DNA from: Catonia carolina
Taxonomy: Eukaryota > Arthropoda > Insecta > Hemiptera > Achilidae
Direction: 5' to 3'
DNA: 64,000 bases
Assembly: GCA_035578175.1 (NCBI GenBank)
Contig: JAQMRL010000004.1
Span: 42,179,401 to 42,243,400 of the forward strand
Each line of letters begins with the position of its first letter. Positions within the stretch are counted from its first letter, which is position 1. Both the position numbers and the translations under genes were made by a program. The notes beneath the pieces were generated by a model. It saw only the letters and a list, made by a program, of their open reading frames with translations. It did no database searches and was not told the origin of the DNA. Below, in pieces: positions 11,544-22,669 of the stretch.

Positions 11544-12502
11544 CGAGGTTTGATCAAAAAATAATGAGAATTTTACTTTTTCTTAAAAAAATGTTTATTT
11601 AATCTTCTATATCAATTTTGTCCTCTTCAAAGTAATCCTCCTCAGATATAATACACTTGTGCCAGCGCTATTCCAGTCATAGAAGCAGTTCTGGATCTGA
11701 CCTTTTGGTGCAGCTTTCAACTCCTTTAGTGATTTTGTTTTTATGCCATGAATGATGGCAAAACGTCGTCCATTCAAGGTTCTATTGAAACCATATATCC
11801 TTATACCTATGTTTCGTCACCTGTTAAGACCTTTTCCAGAAATTCTGGATCAGTGTTGACTTCATACCAATATTCCAATATACCAATATACTAATATTCT
11901 TGGGCGATATCCACTCGACGTTCTTTTAGTTCGAAATTCAGTTTTCGAAACGAACTTAACAGCCACGAGTTTCATGCCTGAAACATCCGAAAAATTGCTT
12001 GCCATGGTCCAAATTATATACCGACCTCATTAGCAACCTTTCTGATGGTGATTCTGCGATCTTTCAGCATCATTTTCCTCACTTCGACGACGCTGGCGTT
12101 GGTTATCGATGTGCTAGGGCGTCTAGAACGGATGTCATCTTCAACGTTTTCACAGACATTTTTGAACCGTTTGTAGCATTCGTAAATTCTTGTTTTACTC
12201 ATAGTAGATTCACCTAAAGCTACTATCAACATTTTGAATGAGGTACTACACTTGATATCATTTTTCACACAAAATTTAATGCAAACTCTTTTGTCCAATT
12301 TTTTGGAAGTAACAAATCGCCGAATGAATGTCAAAACATGAATTATTTTCAACTACTAACAATGAACAGTGCATTCAAATAGGTACAAATGCGAACATAT
12401 AAAAAAACAGGTGTACCAACAAGGTAAAACAATTTTTTAAAAATCGGATTTCCAAAACCCGCGAAATTAAAAAAATCCCGTTATTTTTTTGATCAAACCT
12501 CG
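11544..12502 (-). mobile_element. Internally deleted mariner element with both ends
   Basis: A 959-bp element flanked by TA at 11542-11543 and 12503-12504. The inverted termini are CGAGGTTTGATCAAAAAATA at the left and, read inward from the right, CGAGGTTTGATCAAAAAAATA. The transposase lies on the reverse strand. Its N-terminal helix-turn-helix region is at 12014-12352. The extreme C-terminus lies near 11600-11680, with CIISEEDYFEEDKIDIED. The middle, including most of the catalytic domain, is deleted, so it is non-autonomous. Confidence 0.9.
12014..12352 (-). pseudogene. mariner transposase, N-terminal DNA-binding part
   Basis: This 112-codon frame carries DKRVCIKFCVKNDIKCS, then TMSKTRIYECYKRFKN, RSRRPSTSITNASVVEVRKM and ITIRKVANEVGI. 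These are the two helix-turn-helix units and linker of mariner transposases, which bind the inverted repeats. Family proteins are about 345 residues, so two thirds are missing from this frame. Downstream in another frame, near 11808-11826, LTGDET is followed by a stop where the usual GDETWV has Trp, so the first catalytic Asp block survives but is interrupted. Confidence 0.88.
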
Positions 12503-12504
12503 TA

Positions 12505-12796
12505 TTTACATTCGTATAAATTTATGTACTGTGGATTATGAATTACGTATAAGGCAACAAGATTCTTCACCATATTTTTAATGAGTTGATTAAACAGACC
12601 AAAGTTTTTGTGTGTTTAATAACTATTAAATGAGTTGTGTATAAACTATAAACAAACGGTACACGCTCACACATGTGATACCCTACTCCTGCAAAAATAG
12701 TGTAAAATTTTGACTAAAAGTTTCTCAAATTTAACAGAAAAGTTCCTTTCAGTCAAGCAGAATTAATATTATTAAAATTATTTATTTTTGTACATT
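12505..12796. other. AT-rich DNA, nothing recognised
   Basis: Spacer between the mariner element and family E copy 1. No features supported. Confidence 0.4.
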
Positions 12797-13392
12797 TCTT
12801 TACCTGAGAAGTAAATGGCGTTAACTCCATTTTGGTGATTTTTTTAGAAGAGGCAATAAGTAGCAGTATTATCTTTTCAATATTGTAACGAAATTTCAGT
12901 AGGTGTTAGAAACTTGAAATTTACACCCAGTTTCTACAGAAAATATTTCTTATCCACAAATTTATTATTTCATAACTTCGTCAACTTTTATACTCCTTTC
13001 CACCCAAACATGACTTAAAACCTTAACGGCTTTCTGTATTTTGTCACTTTTTTCGTTGTACATTAGTGATAACTCCAATGTGCAATAAGTTAATTTTATA
13101 AAAAAAATTCTAGTGAAATAGCTAGTGCTTATACTACTTTCATAAAAAAACATTTTATACACAATGTTTGAAAAAATGAAAAATTTACCAGTAGCCTACT
13201 GTTAAGTAACAGTCGAACAAAAAAAACAAAATTCAAGCAAAATTTACTTGATTATCAGTAAAACACTTTCAATAACGATTTTACAAAAATCTTGTACATC
13301 AACTAAAAAATTGAAGCATAGAGCATTTCTTTCTAAGCATTTCTTTTTTAAAGGCAGTTTTAACTCAATTTTGCCAAAATTGGAGTGAGCAC
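12797..13392 (-). repeat. Family E repeat, copy 1
   Basis: A block of about 596 bp whose reverse complement matches 22670-23643 over its full length once the family A insertion there is removed (592 bp). Shared landmarks, given as in copy 2, include GAGTTAAAACTGCC, TAGGCTACTGGTAAATTT, CTGTAGAAACAGGGTGT and TGGAGTTAACACC. It has no coding capacity I recognise, and no clear terminal repeats were found. Confidence 0.8.
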
Positions 13393-13437
13393 TCTTTACT
13401 TCTTTGGTACAGATTTATATTTATATATTATTTATTT

Positions 13438-13712
13438 TACGAACCACTGGATGACCGTCCAAACGGACTAGCCCTTGGTCTAGCTACAAGGAACTTCCCA
13501 ACTGTGCGACGTCTAAAGCGAAAATGGAGCAGAAAACTCATGGTCTGAATAACGAACAATACCCGTAGGTATAAACGGAAAATGTACCACTGGGTATCTC
13601 TTCTCCTTAAAGTAAAATTTCCCACCGCTTTGTAGTTATCATATACGGAAATTGTGCAGCTCAATGTACAATACCGTAATAAAAATTAAAGACAAAAATA
13701 ATTATGTACAAA
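13438..13712 (+). mobile_element. Jockey-type LINE, 3' end fragment
   Basis: Matches the 3' portion of the LINE fragment at 38640-39125. Shared sequences include GACGTCTAAAGCGAAAATGG, GGAAATTTTGCAGCTCAATG-like text and TACAATACCGTAATAAAAAT at the 3' end. It encodes only the tail after the reverse-transcriptase domain plus the 3' untranslated part. Confidence 0.75.
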
Positions 13713-14249
13713 TAAAATATTTCAGAGTTCATTTCTAGTAAGGCACAAGTTTTAATTTAAATCTGTTAAAGATAATTTTTAATGAGAAAAATATTAAGTA
13801 AAATCGATTTCATAAGTTATGAGAATAATTTACTTAATCATTATTTTATGTATTTGTTTTTATGAAACGAGATCAACCGGTAAGTGTAGAGATGTGATAA
13901 AAGAGGAAATAGTGGCTTGTAATGTTTCAGATATTAATAATGTCAAAACCGCTGTATAACGAACGGAAAGATGTGTTTATAGTGTTTTAAGTTAGTTAAT
14001 TATCTCTTAACAATAATCTGGCAGTAAACCAAACTACAATTGCTTAGTTTTCATTTACTTTGAAACGTAAAATTTGGGATGATTTATATAAATTACGTTT
14101 TATTGATATAGCAGAGGTTATTTCAGTTTTTATTAGGTTTTTTTTAGTATTTTGCTACTGTAGGTTTGAGGTTAGGTTAGAGTTGTTTCTTATAGGTGTG
14201 GTGGTATGTTCTGTTCTGTACTGAACAAGACATAAAGTGATATTTATGT
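13713..14249. other. AT-rich DNA, nothing recognised
   Basis: No match to the dispersed families, and no coding signal. Confidence 0.4.
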
Positions 14250-14402
14250 AGGAAGCTTTTCCCCGACTCCTTGCCCCCGTTTTCGTGGGGTCGATCGGAG
14301 CGAAAGGAGCTCTTGTGGCCACACAACGTACCCCTCAAGATCTATTGCTCGACCCAAAGGCAGGCTCTCTTCTGCGTTAACCAATTGAGTTATGGCCGAT
14401 CA
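14250..14402 (-). mobile_element. tRNA-derived SINE fragment
   Basis: The reverse strand reads GGCCATAACTCAATTGGTTA (a tRNA-like D-arm and A box), then ACGCAGAAGAGAGCCTGCC and a degraded B box, GGGTCGAGCAA. A GC-rich body follows. It does not fold as an intact tRNA because the acceptor and T arms are not complementary. It differs from families B, G and H. Confidence 0.55.
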
Positions 14403-14727
14403 CCTCCTTCCCCCTGATCTATCCTTCACCTAGTCCTTTTTTGTTTTTCCTTCCACCCGACCATTATAACCCCTTCTTCTCAATATTTTCATCATTTCTT
14501 TTTCCCCTTCATTACTCTTTTCTCTTTGTTTTGTCTCCGTCAACTATATCTCGTGTCGCCCGTATGCCACTCATAAATTGTTCTTTTATTTATTCCCTTT
14601 TTTATGATATTCTCCCCCATTCTTATACGTCTCAATTCACTTCCCGTTTGTTATATATACGTTTTATTGATCAAAATTGAATGCGTTTTTATTGATCTGA
14701 AAGGGTACTTTGTGCCTAATGTCTACT
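14403..14727. other. Pyrimidine-rich non-coding DNA
   Basis: The top strand is dominated by C and T from 14403 to about 14650. The open frame at 14441-14680 merely follows this composition. Confidence 0.45.
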
Positions 14728-15812
14728 TCGGTTAGTTAATCTGTAAAAAATATATCCATTTTTGAGATTTTTAAGCTTTTACTTCGCCAAAGATATTTGT
14801 TTTTGTTGCCTATATGAAAGGAAAGTATTGTTTTCATGTCGATTTTTCGAAATCGAGTTTTCACCGGATCTACACGTTTTCAGTTTTCGGTTAATCTGTA
14901 AAAAATATATACATTTTTGCGAGATTTTTAAGCTTTACTTCGCCAAAGATATTTGTTTTTGTTGCCTATATGAAAGGAAAGTATTGTTTTCATGTCGATT
15001 TTTCGAAATCGAGTTTTCACCGGATCTACACGTTTTCAAACCCCCTGAACCCAAAAAACATCTTTTTTAGCGATTGGTCCGTGGGTGTGTAAACAGAATA
15101 TCTCAAGAAAGGAACATTGTCCGATGTTGAAACTTGAAATTCAGTTAGTTACTACAAAAGGACCCGACAGGAACATTTTCATTAAAATCGGTCAACGGGA
15201 AGTAATAGTTTATTCGTGTAATTTTTCACTATTTTGCGATTTTCTCAAAAACTGCTCCTACGACTTTTTTAAATCGCCTTATTTACTACATTTTTTATGC
15301 TTTACAAGATAGGGTAGTTTTTATGTCTGCTGAAATTCTTGGAAAGGCTGTGCTCTCGTAGAACATTTTTTTTAAAGATTGCAGCCTTAATATGCATTTT
15401 AGCGCGAAAGTGTACATAATTAAAGTTGTAGACAATTTAAAAATCTACAACTTTTATTTCAAACATTTGGTTTTGTAACGCTTTTAGTTTAGCGGTAATT
15501 AGTGATTTTATTTTTTTCATGAAAATCTGTAAAAACAATCGATTTTTGAAGATTTCGGCCGTAGTACAACTTTTGATTAAGCATTTTTCTCTACAGAGCC
15601 TCGTTTAGCTTCGTTTAAAAGTTATTTTCCTTATTATTAAGCAAAATTAAGGTTTGTTTTTATTTTGCATCATTGATGCAACTCTCATGATGAAAATAAA
15701 GTTGTGTTTTTTGAGGTTAGTTTTTTGTTTATTTCTAAAATTAGGTTACATTATTAATTATTTGCATAGGTAAGAGAAAGTCGTGTGAATGTTTGCCCAC
15801 CAGATTTGGTAT
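14728..15812 (+). mobile_element. Family C element, copy 4, with duplicated 5' end
   Basis: Nearly complete forward copy. A block of about 155 bp holding CTGTAAAAAATATAT, AAGCTTTACTTCGCC and TTGCCTATATGAAAGG occurs twice in tandem (first CTGTAAAA at 14741, second at 14896). The rest follows the family order: GTAGGGTAG near 15310, paired CTACAACTTT hairpins near 15420-15450, and a 3' end AAGAGAAAGTCGTGTGAATG at about 15771-15790. The open frame at 14762-15070 shows a repeated peptide only because of the duplication. Confidence 0.8.
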
Positions 15813-16189
15813 TTTTAATGTATTCAAACAGTAAAAGAATGATATTTATATGTGATTCTGTTTTTTTGTTACAGGTGAGAATACATTTTTATTACTGGAG
15901 AAATCAGATTAAGACGTATTATTAAAAATTGGTAAGTTTAATTATTAGATTTTATAGTAGGCTACATTATTGAAATTTTCCCCTATTTATTTCAACCCCT
16001 CCCACTTCTTTATAGTTTAGCCGCTATATATGTAGCCTAACTACATTTGAAAAACTTCATTGGAATTGGTTTATTTTAACATTACAAAAGTAGGGGAAAA
16101 TTCTCTAAAAATATAAATGATACTTAGCATGCTACTAGTTTTTTTAAAAATTTGTTTCCATAATTTGTGTCCTTTACATTCTTTTCAAT
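15813..16189. other. AT-rich DNA, nothing recognised
   Basis: No dispersed-family match; no coding signal. Confidence 0.4.
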
Positions 16190-16385
16190 TTAAAAACAAT
16201 TGGCAATCTCATTACACAACGAGATGAGAATGATAATTATCTTGACAGATTGTCATTCTTGAGAGATAATGGTTAATTGAACCCTAGCCATCAAAGTACA
16301 CTGGGAACCAGTGTCTAGTATTCAAGTTTGTGAAAAAAGTAGTTACCGTTTATAGGATTTGAACTACTTTAGTAGTTCAAATCAA
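16190..16385 (-). mobile_element. SINE family B, partial, ending in a palindrome
   Basis: The reverse-strand copy contains GGTTAATTGAACCCTAGCC, ATCAAAGTACACTGG, GTGTCTAGTATTC and the B-box remnant. It ends in a perfect 12-bp inverted repeat with a 4-base loop at 16356-16383 (GATTTGAACTAC, TTTA, GTAGTTCAAATC). Confidence 0.7.
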
Positions 16386-16599
16386 AATTTTTCTTCGCCA
16401 AATTTTCTGTGAGATACCGGATTAATAATGGTCCATTTTATGTTGAAGAAACGTATAACCGGTATCTAGGTACGTGTTTAAATGAATCCACTTACGACCC
16501 GGTTTTTCAAAACTGGTGGATGATATCTAACTGCAACTTTGCGTGCAGGCGGGAAACATTTGAACAATTTTAACTTACAACAAATTTGTTTTATTACAA

Positions 16600-16804
16600 A
16601 CGTGTGTACGTTGCAGTCCGTTCAGTTTAGAACAATTAGCAACTGCATGACCCAATGAGAAGAGGATGATATCAGACTCAGGCTGACCATTCCTAAGTAT
16701 TGTTAATTGAACCCCAACCATCATTACTAGGATTTAAATCAAGAACCTTCGTCTCCAAAAATTATCGGATGATTAGCGGCGGCGACCCCTGGACCAGCCC
16801 GGTG
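16600..16804 (-). mobile_element. SINE family B, with internal deletion
   Basis: Reverse-strand copy from the 3' end (GTGTGTACGTTGCAGTCC) through TTGAACCCCAACCATCA. It then jumps to TACTAGGATTTAAATC and the tRNA-like head, ending with GACCAGCCCGGTGGG. Part of the centre is missing. Confidence 0.75.
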
Positions 16805-16987
16805 GGTTTGAACAAATATCGCTTGAATACTATGAGATAACCTGCACATAACATTTGGTGATAAACAAAATAAAATCTGTTGGAAAACGTAATAAGTACA
16901 ATTTTTTTAATGTTAATTTTAAAACTATGAAAAATGATTAATAATCCTGTTGTAATAAAAATCCACAATTTTTTCTGTGAAGAAAAA

Positions 16988-17318
16988 ACCACCGGGTTGG
17001 TCTAGAGGTAAAATCGTCGCCGTGAGTCAGCTGTTTGACAGCTGATGTACGGAGACGAAGGTTCCGTTGTTCAAATCCTAGTAAACTACTTTTACTTTTT
17101 TAGTAACGGTTGTTACTTTTATACGGATTTGAATTCGAGACATAAGTTACCGGTGGTGGTTGGAGTTCAACAAACCATACTTTCTCAATGGTGATCGGCC
17201 TGTGTCTGTACAAAATGTACGTTATACATATTATCATCCTTATCTCGTTGGGTCATGGGGTTGCTTATTGTTTTACTGTAAATTGAACAGATTGAAACCT
17301 ACACACACATTAGGGTTA
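16988..17318 (+). mobile_element. SINE family B, full-length copy
   Basis: The most complete copy, about 330 bp. The tRNA-like head begins ACCGGGTTGGTCTAGAGGTA (A box) and contains GTCGCCGTGAGTCAGC and the B box GTTCAAATCCTAG. Next come TTTGAATTCGAGACATAAG and GATCGGCCTGTGTCTG. The 3' body ends TGAACAGATTGAAACC, followed by ACACACACATTAGGG. It lies head to head with the copy at 16600-16804. Confidence 0.85.
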
Positions 17319-19021
17319 AAAAGAATAAATAAAGTGTACAGAAATTTAAGTTAAAAGGCAAAATTTATTGTTTTTTTATCAGATTCTCCTTTAATGATCA
17401 TTAAAATCTTTCAACAATGTTGACTTACAGTAACAAAATCGGTTGTTAAAGATGTTAGTGTGGTTCGCTGTACCATTTATTAAATTCCTAATCTGAATTA
17501 TGCCTTTTAAAGACATGAAATTTAATTTTCCAAAAAAAAAACAAATACAATTGTGTTTTTACAGAAAGGTTGTCGATTCATTTGTTCGGAATTTATAGTT
17601 AGGGATGTTATCGCGGAAGAAGCAGCTGAACGATTTTTCACGTGACACCAGATTGTTGCGGTGCGATTTCGCGGGAGTCATACACTAAGAGAGATATATA
17701 TTTATAGAGAGAGAGAATGATAAAGGGAGTGATAAAGAAAGGTGGTGTGCTAGAGGAAGACGAGGTGGTTGTATCGGAAGGACGAAGTGAATGGTAAGGG
17801 ATGGGTTACGCTTATTTTGACAGATAAGAAGTTCGTGGCCGACGCCCCGCTTATCCCACCAAACTCTTTTTCCCCTCCTCGTGCCATCCGTTTCCTACAG
17901 TTTCCTCCTTCCCCTTACCTTACTTCTTCCTCTTGCTTTTAGTTTCCTTACCGTTCCATTCACTATCCTTTTTTCTCTTCACTTCTTTCTCTTTCCTTTA
18001 ACGTACTACCATTTCTAGATCAATCACAACGCATTTCAGGCATTACCCCTTTCCCCGATCCTTTAACAACCACAGCCATACAAATATCATCTATTGTTTT
18101 TATGTTCCATCTTAAACCAGATCACGCTTCGCCCCAAAATAATACATAAATCTTTCTTTTAAAACTTGTCTACCCACTTCCCTCCAATTTCTTCAATTCT
18201 ACTGTCAAGGTCTATTTTTTATTGATATATTGATACGTTTTATGACAACTATTAGTTCATTTATTTACTCTCGTTCTCTTCCAAGATAACAGACCATTAC
18301 AGATTACTAATTTCACATGTTTTGCTATTTCTTAGACAAATTGACACAGATTTTCTAATAATAATTTATTTCAAGTATACAGATCTGTAATAAACCACAT
18401 AGTTTTATAATAATCTGTTATGTTTCTGTATCTGAAATTATTCAACTTAATATTTTTGATGTTTCTTATGTTTACTTCATCCAGGAGACTCCGTAAACGA
18501 AGTATATGATATTTCAAGATAGAATATGAATAAATTTAAATATTAACACTATGTTAAATTTATTACTCTTACTTACTTTAATAATAAAATTCGATAATTT
18601 TTACCAAATAATAGGCCTACACAATTTACCTCTGCGTTTACTTAGAAATTAATTTATTTTTAAAACAAAACATATTTAGAAAAGGATACCTGTACACATT
18701 AAAATTTTTCATCATTCAGGTATTATTTTTTTGTTAACAAATTCAGATTGTAGATACTTTAGTCACGAGATTGCCCTTTTGCGAATGGATGGGCTGTGAG
18801 GAAGGGAAGTGAATAATTGACAGTGCTGCCAACCTCAACAGAGAGACACTACTCGTACATTTCACTACCGTGCCGTTACTACGTACATTTTGTAAGCTGT
18901 GGTTTATTCCGAAAAAATGTTTTCTTCATAAACCTTATAAGAAATAAATCTGACTTGCAGTATGGCCTATAACTTAATTACATCATTGGAAATGTTTGAT
19001 TTACTGTAATTACCCGCTTCC
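17319..19021. other. Non-coding DNA with a purine-then-pyrimidine island
   Basis: The top strand is purine-rich at about 17690-17800 (AGAGAGAGAGAATG, GGAAGACGAGG). After a short GC-rich joint (GACGCCCCGCTTATCCC at about 17841) it becomes pyrimidine-rich to about 18000. The rest is AT-rich with no recognised repeat. Confidence 0.45.
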
Positions 19022-19114
19022 CTATCCCATTGAAACAAAATTTTCTACGAATGAATCGGCTTCTTTACTATCGCTGTCACCGGAGTCTTCACTATCAGTG
19101 TCACTAGTATCTAC
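19022..19114 (-). other. Acidic Ser/Asp-rich reading frame, possible exon end
   Basis: The reverse strand reads VDTSDTDSEDSGDSDSKEAD, then SFVENFVSMG and a stop, over 31 codons. The codon before it is a stop, so any real coding would need an upstream splice acceptor. A candidate is the TATAG immediately upstream. I cannot link it to a gene, and it may be chance. Confidence 0.2.
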
Positions 19115-19626
19115 CTATACCGTTTCCTGTAATAACAGTTCTGTTTACAGTAACAAACAGTTATATTCGTACAGTTAACCTACAAAAGGTTCCGCGATAT
19201 ACTGTATATGCTCTAGGTATAGTATAAGTTGTTATGTTTGTTATACTGAAATTAAAAAAGCAGTTGCGCATGCTTACTGATGCTATTTTCCCTTTACCCC
19301 TCGTTGCAAACCAGGGCAAACTCGTTACTCAAGTGACTATACCTTTTAAAGTTTTTGATAATTTATTGATATGTTTTCCTCCCCATAAGTTAAGTTTTAT
19401 TCAATTTAGTGTTGTCATTAACAATAGTAATCAGTTCGGTTTCTTGTATTGTAATTTAAATTCTGTTACATAATAGATTCAGAAAAATGTATTCATTGTA
19501 CGTAGTACTGTACTTCTGATACATTGATCCATATAGTGGTAGGCCTAATGCTTTTTACTAAGTTTGTACTTGTGTTTAGTTTTATCTAGAACAACCAGGA
19601 ATTTAATTGTTGGTTTTATGATGTTG

Positions 19627-19713
19627 TATTTTATCTTTCTGTGTGAATTTGAACAGGAGAACTTAGTGGTGTTTCTTTATTTACGACTGACAGCTGATCT
19701 CCGTACAAAGTCG
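19627..19713 (+). repeat. 87-bp direct repeat, copy 1
   Basis: Begins TATTTTATCTTTCTGTGTG and ends CCGTACAAAGTCG. It recurs at 20050-20136 with a single mismatch (GTTTCTTT versus GTTTGTTT). The two copies enclose 336 bp of unrecognised sequence. No LTR-type TG...CA ends are present. Confidence 0.9.
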
Positions 19714-20049
19714 CTTAATCGGTATTACTTCAAAAATGTTACTGCAACCATTAATTCCTGAATATTTTTACTGCCAATTGTCCAGTGTTAAACGTAACCT
19801 CTTTCAAATTTTCTTTGTTTAGTTTACTTCCACAACTTTCTTGATGTCATTTCTTCGTCGCATAGTGGACGTCTACGTCCCCTGTCCATGGTCACCATTT
19901 TTGTCGAGTTATCTTTTGTTTTCATATTTTTTGTCCTTCACTTTGATGAGCCTTGAAACTATTCGTTTGGTTTTTGATATTGCGTTGTTACTCATATCAG
20001 GTTTTTCCATAGTATACGTTGTGTTTTTGCTATTTTTAATAATATCTCT
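19714..20049. other. Spacer between the 87-bp direct repeats
   Basis: Holds frames such as 19841-20089 (hydrophobic, no family recognised). Nothing else is supported. Confidence 0.4.
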
Positions 20050-20136
20050 TATTTTATCTTTCTGTGTGAATTTGAACAGGAGAACTTAGTGGTGTTTGTT
20101 TATTTACGACTGACAGCTGATCTCCGTACAAAGTCG
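20050..20136 (+). repeat. 87-bp direct repeat, copy 2
   Basis: Second copy of the 87-bp repeat at 19627-19713, differing at one base. Confidence 0.9.
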
Positions 20137-20149
20137 GAGTAAAACGTGG

Positions 20150-20470
20150 GTGATTCAAATACTATAACCTTCATGTATTGTGGAAAGTTCTTGTTTCTTA
20201 AAATACCATTCAATTTTCCAAACGCTTCCCATTCCAACCGTATCTTCTATTGATAGAATAAGATAATCCTTCAATTCTTCCTCAATCAGTTATTGTTATG
20301 TATACGTGTACTTATTGAATTTCAGTATCTTTCATTAACCTTAGCATCTTGCCATCAAAAATATTTAAAATGAAATCTTTGCGTCTCATAATGTGTCCAG
20401 TGCATTTAGCTTTTCTTTTGTGGCTTCATCAACGTTGGAGAAATATAATATTTGCCTCAATCTGTTTTTC
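20150..20470 (-). mobile_element. Degenerate LINE reverse-transcriptase C-terminal fragment
   Basis: The reverse strand reads KRKAKCTGHIMRRKDFILNI, then FDGKML (about 20330-20440), which resembles the KRKLKWLGHVLR.DD tail motif of LINE proteins. A separate piece at about 20165-20225 reads AFGKLNGILRNKNFP, resembling the AWAAFGKL motif. The order is unusual for one collinear protein, so this may be two rearranged pieces. Confidence 0.5.
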
Positions 20471-20600
20471 ATTATATTAATTATTATTTTATTAATAAAA
20501 TAAAATAAATAAATTAAATAAAAATTAAATAAATATTAATAAATATTTATTAAATAAAATTAAATTAATTTATTCATTAATTATTTTATTAATAATTATT
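20460..20600. repeat. AT-rich low-complexity tract
   Basis: Almost entirely A and T, with TTAAATAAA and TTATTAAT words. It lies directly upstream of a truncated family A copy. Confidence 0.85.
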
Positions 20601-20826
20601 TCTCTGAAAGTAATAAATTTCATTATACAGCCAGATCTTGTGGTGAATGAAGTAAAAGTGTCATTTGCACGATGGTAATGTAGATGTTTTTCAAAGAGCA
20701 TGCTGATAAACATACTTTTCAACTCAGTGAGGAAGGATAGAGTAAACCACCTCACTCCTGGTTTTATTTAGTAAAACCTCTAGATGTTCAAACCAGCCTT
20801 TCGGCTGATTAACTAAATGCAACAAC
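20601..20826 (+). mobile_element. Family A retroposon, 3' part
   Basis: Runs from TCTCTGAAAGTAATAAATTT through GTGAATGAAGTAAAAGTGTC to CAGCCTTTCGGCTGATTAAC. The 5' 170 bases are missing. Confidence 0.8.
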
Positions 20827-20879
20827 TGAACAACAGATTGGTCAAAAGTTAGAAGTCGTCATTTTATTATTCGTACCGT

Positions 20880-21475
20880 CACCGTCGTCCCCTTTGATTA
20901 GATACTGTGCTACCGGATATCAAAGCTTGCGACTTAGCGACAGAGGGAACCGCCAATACTTCCGAAAGGAGTGGTAGGCCTGTGGCGGCGTACCGACCGA
21001 GACCTTTGTCACCAAGGCCGAGTCAGTAACCGCCCTCTACGACTCTCGACGACTATGTAAACAGCGCTCCACTGAGCCCGAGGAGATTCAATTCCGATAC
21101 AGACAGCAGACAAGACGTCCACCATCGACACATGGCTACTGGACTCCAACGAAGACTCATCGACGACCCCTGCTAGAGAGAAGATGATGCTTCCGCTCGC
21201 TGACCCGACACCGTAAGCCATCGACTGGGACCGTCATCGCCCGCTGCCGCGAGCGATGCCCACAGCGGTCCCTCGACCGAGCCTTACGCCCAACGGATCC
21301 GACGAAGCAGCCATCAACGCACTACTGCGAGGGAAGAAGATGACGTCTCCGCTGGACGACGACACGCCGTGTCGCCCAGCTCCCCGACCACCAAGGCGAC
21401 CACCGTTTAAACGGCCCTTTTTAGGGCCACCAAAAAGGTTTCAATCACCACTTAATATCGCCATCCGGTGACAGT
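20880..21475 (+). repeat. Family F GC-rich repeat, copy 1, with histone-type 3' stem-loop
   Basis: A GC-rich island in otherwise AT-rich DNA. Its last 180 bp align with copies 2 and 3. With copy 3 it shares GACGAAGCAGCCATC, ACTACTGCGAGGG and GACGACACGCCGTGTC-like text. With both it shares AAACGGCCC, the stem-loop and the end CATCCGGTGA. Frames on both strands (21009-21221 minus, 21256-21471 plus) are open but unrecognised and rich in Arg and Pro. It might be the 3' end of a larger element whose RNA ends histone-style; that is inference. Confidence 0.6.
21413..21428 (+). promoter_or_regulatory. Histone-mRNA-like 3' stem-loop
   Basis: GGCCCTTTTTAGGGCC forms a perfect 6-bp stem with a 4-base T loop. 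AAAC precedes it and ACCAAAAAG follows. That is the geometry and flank pattern of the metazoan histone mRNA 3' element bound by SLBP. No histone frame lies upstream. Confidence 0.65.
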
Positions 21476-22669
21476 ACGTTAAACTAAAATTTTGAAATTT
21501 ATTTTTTAACTGTTGACATAAATATATATTTGTGAAAGTGGTTGTTTCTCGTGTACCATGGTATAACTGTTGACAGTTTGGAGAATCTTTGAAATATATT
21601 TGAATTCTTCAGGTACTGGATGTGCTCCATCCAGTAGTATCTTATTGACTGGCTTGAAAACGGATTTTAGAACAAACATTTGAAGCGATAATCTTGATTT
21701 CTGTTCTAAAAACTAAGAGAATAGTGTAAATCCTTTATTAACAGTGAATTTATGTGACAAATTATTTTCTACATAGCCTATACATGCTTTAACAACTCTC
21801 ATAAACCAGGTTTACAGCATTTACTTACACATACTTCTGTTATCTGTACTTGCGTACATTTGTAATAGAATGTAATCGGATTGGATTGAATTGGATGGAT
21901 AGCGGGTCGAAGATTATGTTTTGGAATATTGAAGTTTTCAATATGGTACACGGAATGCTACATAATGTTCGTATATAAAATGGATCGCAGTCGAATCTGT
22001 CACATATCTTGCAGATTGTTGTAGGCCGCATATTCAAACGCAGGCCTCCCGACCCCATCCATACTCTACCAAAACGTTCTCCGTTTGTAAGTGTACATGT
22101 AATCAATCTTGTTGAACTCCAACTCGAATTTTACATAAACATTTTCCCTCTCAATATCTCATACCTTTACTGAAGATACATGTATTCATATATTTTATAT
22201 ATCTGGTGATCAAAAGATAGAGAAATTCTTTTGCTCCACCATTCTCCGTGTTATGATCATATGATAATTTCACGATACCATTTGCAACACCAAAAATTTT
22301 CAAGCTTTTTCATACCTTTCGTTATTACTGTAGGCCTATACGTTATGTAAATATTTTGTTACAGATTAATTTACTTACCACCCGTTTATAAATATGTATT
22401 ATTTTAAAAAAACCATGTAGCTAAAATTGCCCTTAACCCACTGTTTCGCTCTGAAAACTAAAACAAAAACAAATTTTGATGATTTTCACCCCGGGGTTTC
22501 ATGTTATTGATTTATTTTCCGCACGAAATTTTTTTGTCTTGTTTTTCGGCTCAAATTTTTTCGAAACGATTTTATTGTCCTTTGTTCCGGAAAACTTATT
22601 GGGAACAAATTTTTTGCGTATGAAAATTTTTCGGAAATTTAAACTACATACAACGGCGAACCTAAACAG
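21476..22669. other. AT-rich DNA, nothing recognised
   Basis: No dispersed family seen. The 88-codon reverse frame at 21840-22106 and the forward frame at 22476-22697 carry no recognisable domain. Confidence 0.4.

Noticed and set aside
19627..20136. Small LTR retrotransposon
   Set aside because: The direct repeats do not start TG or end CA, and no primer-binding site or polypurine tract is visible.
21009..21471. Histone gene upstream of the stem-loop
   Set aside because: None of the frames carries recognisable core or linker histone sequence.
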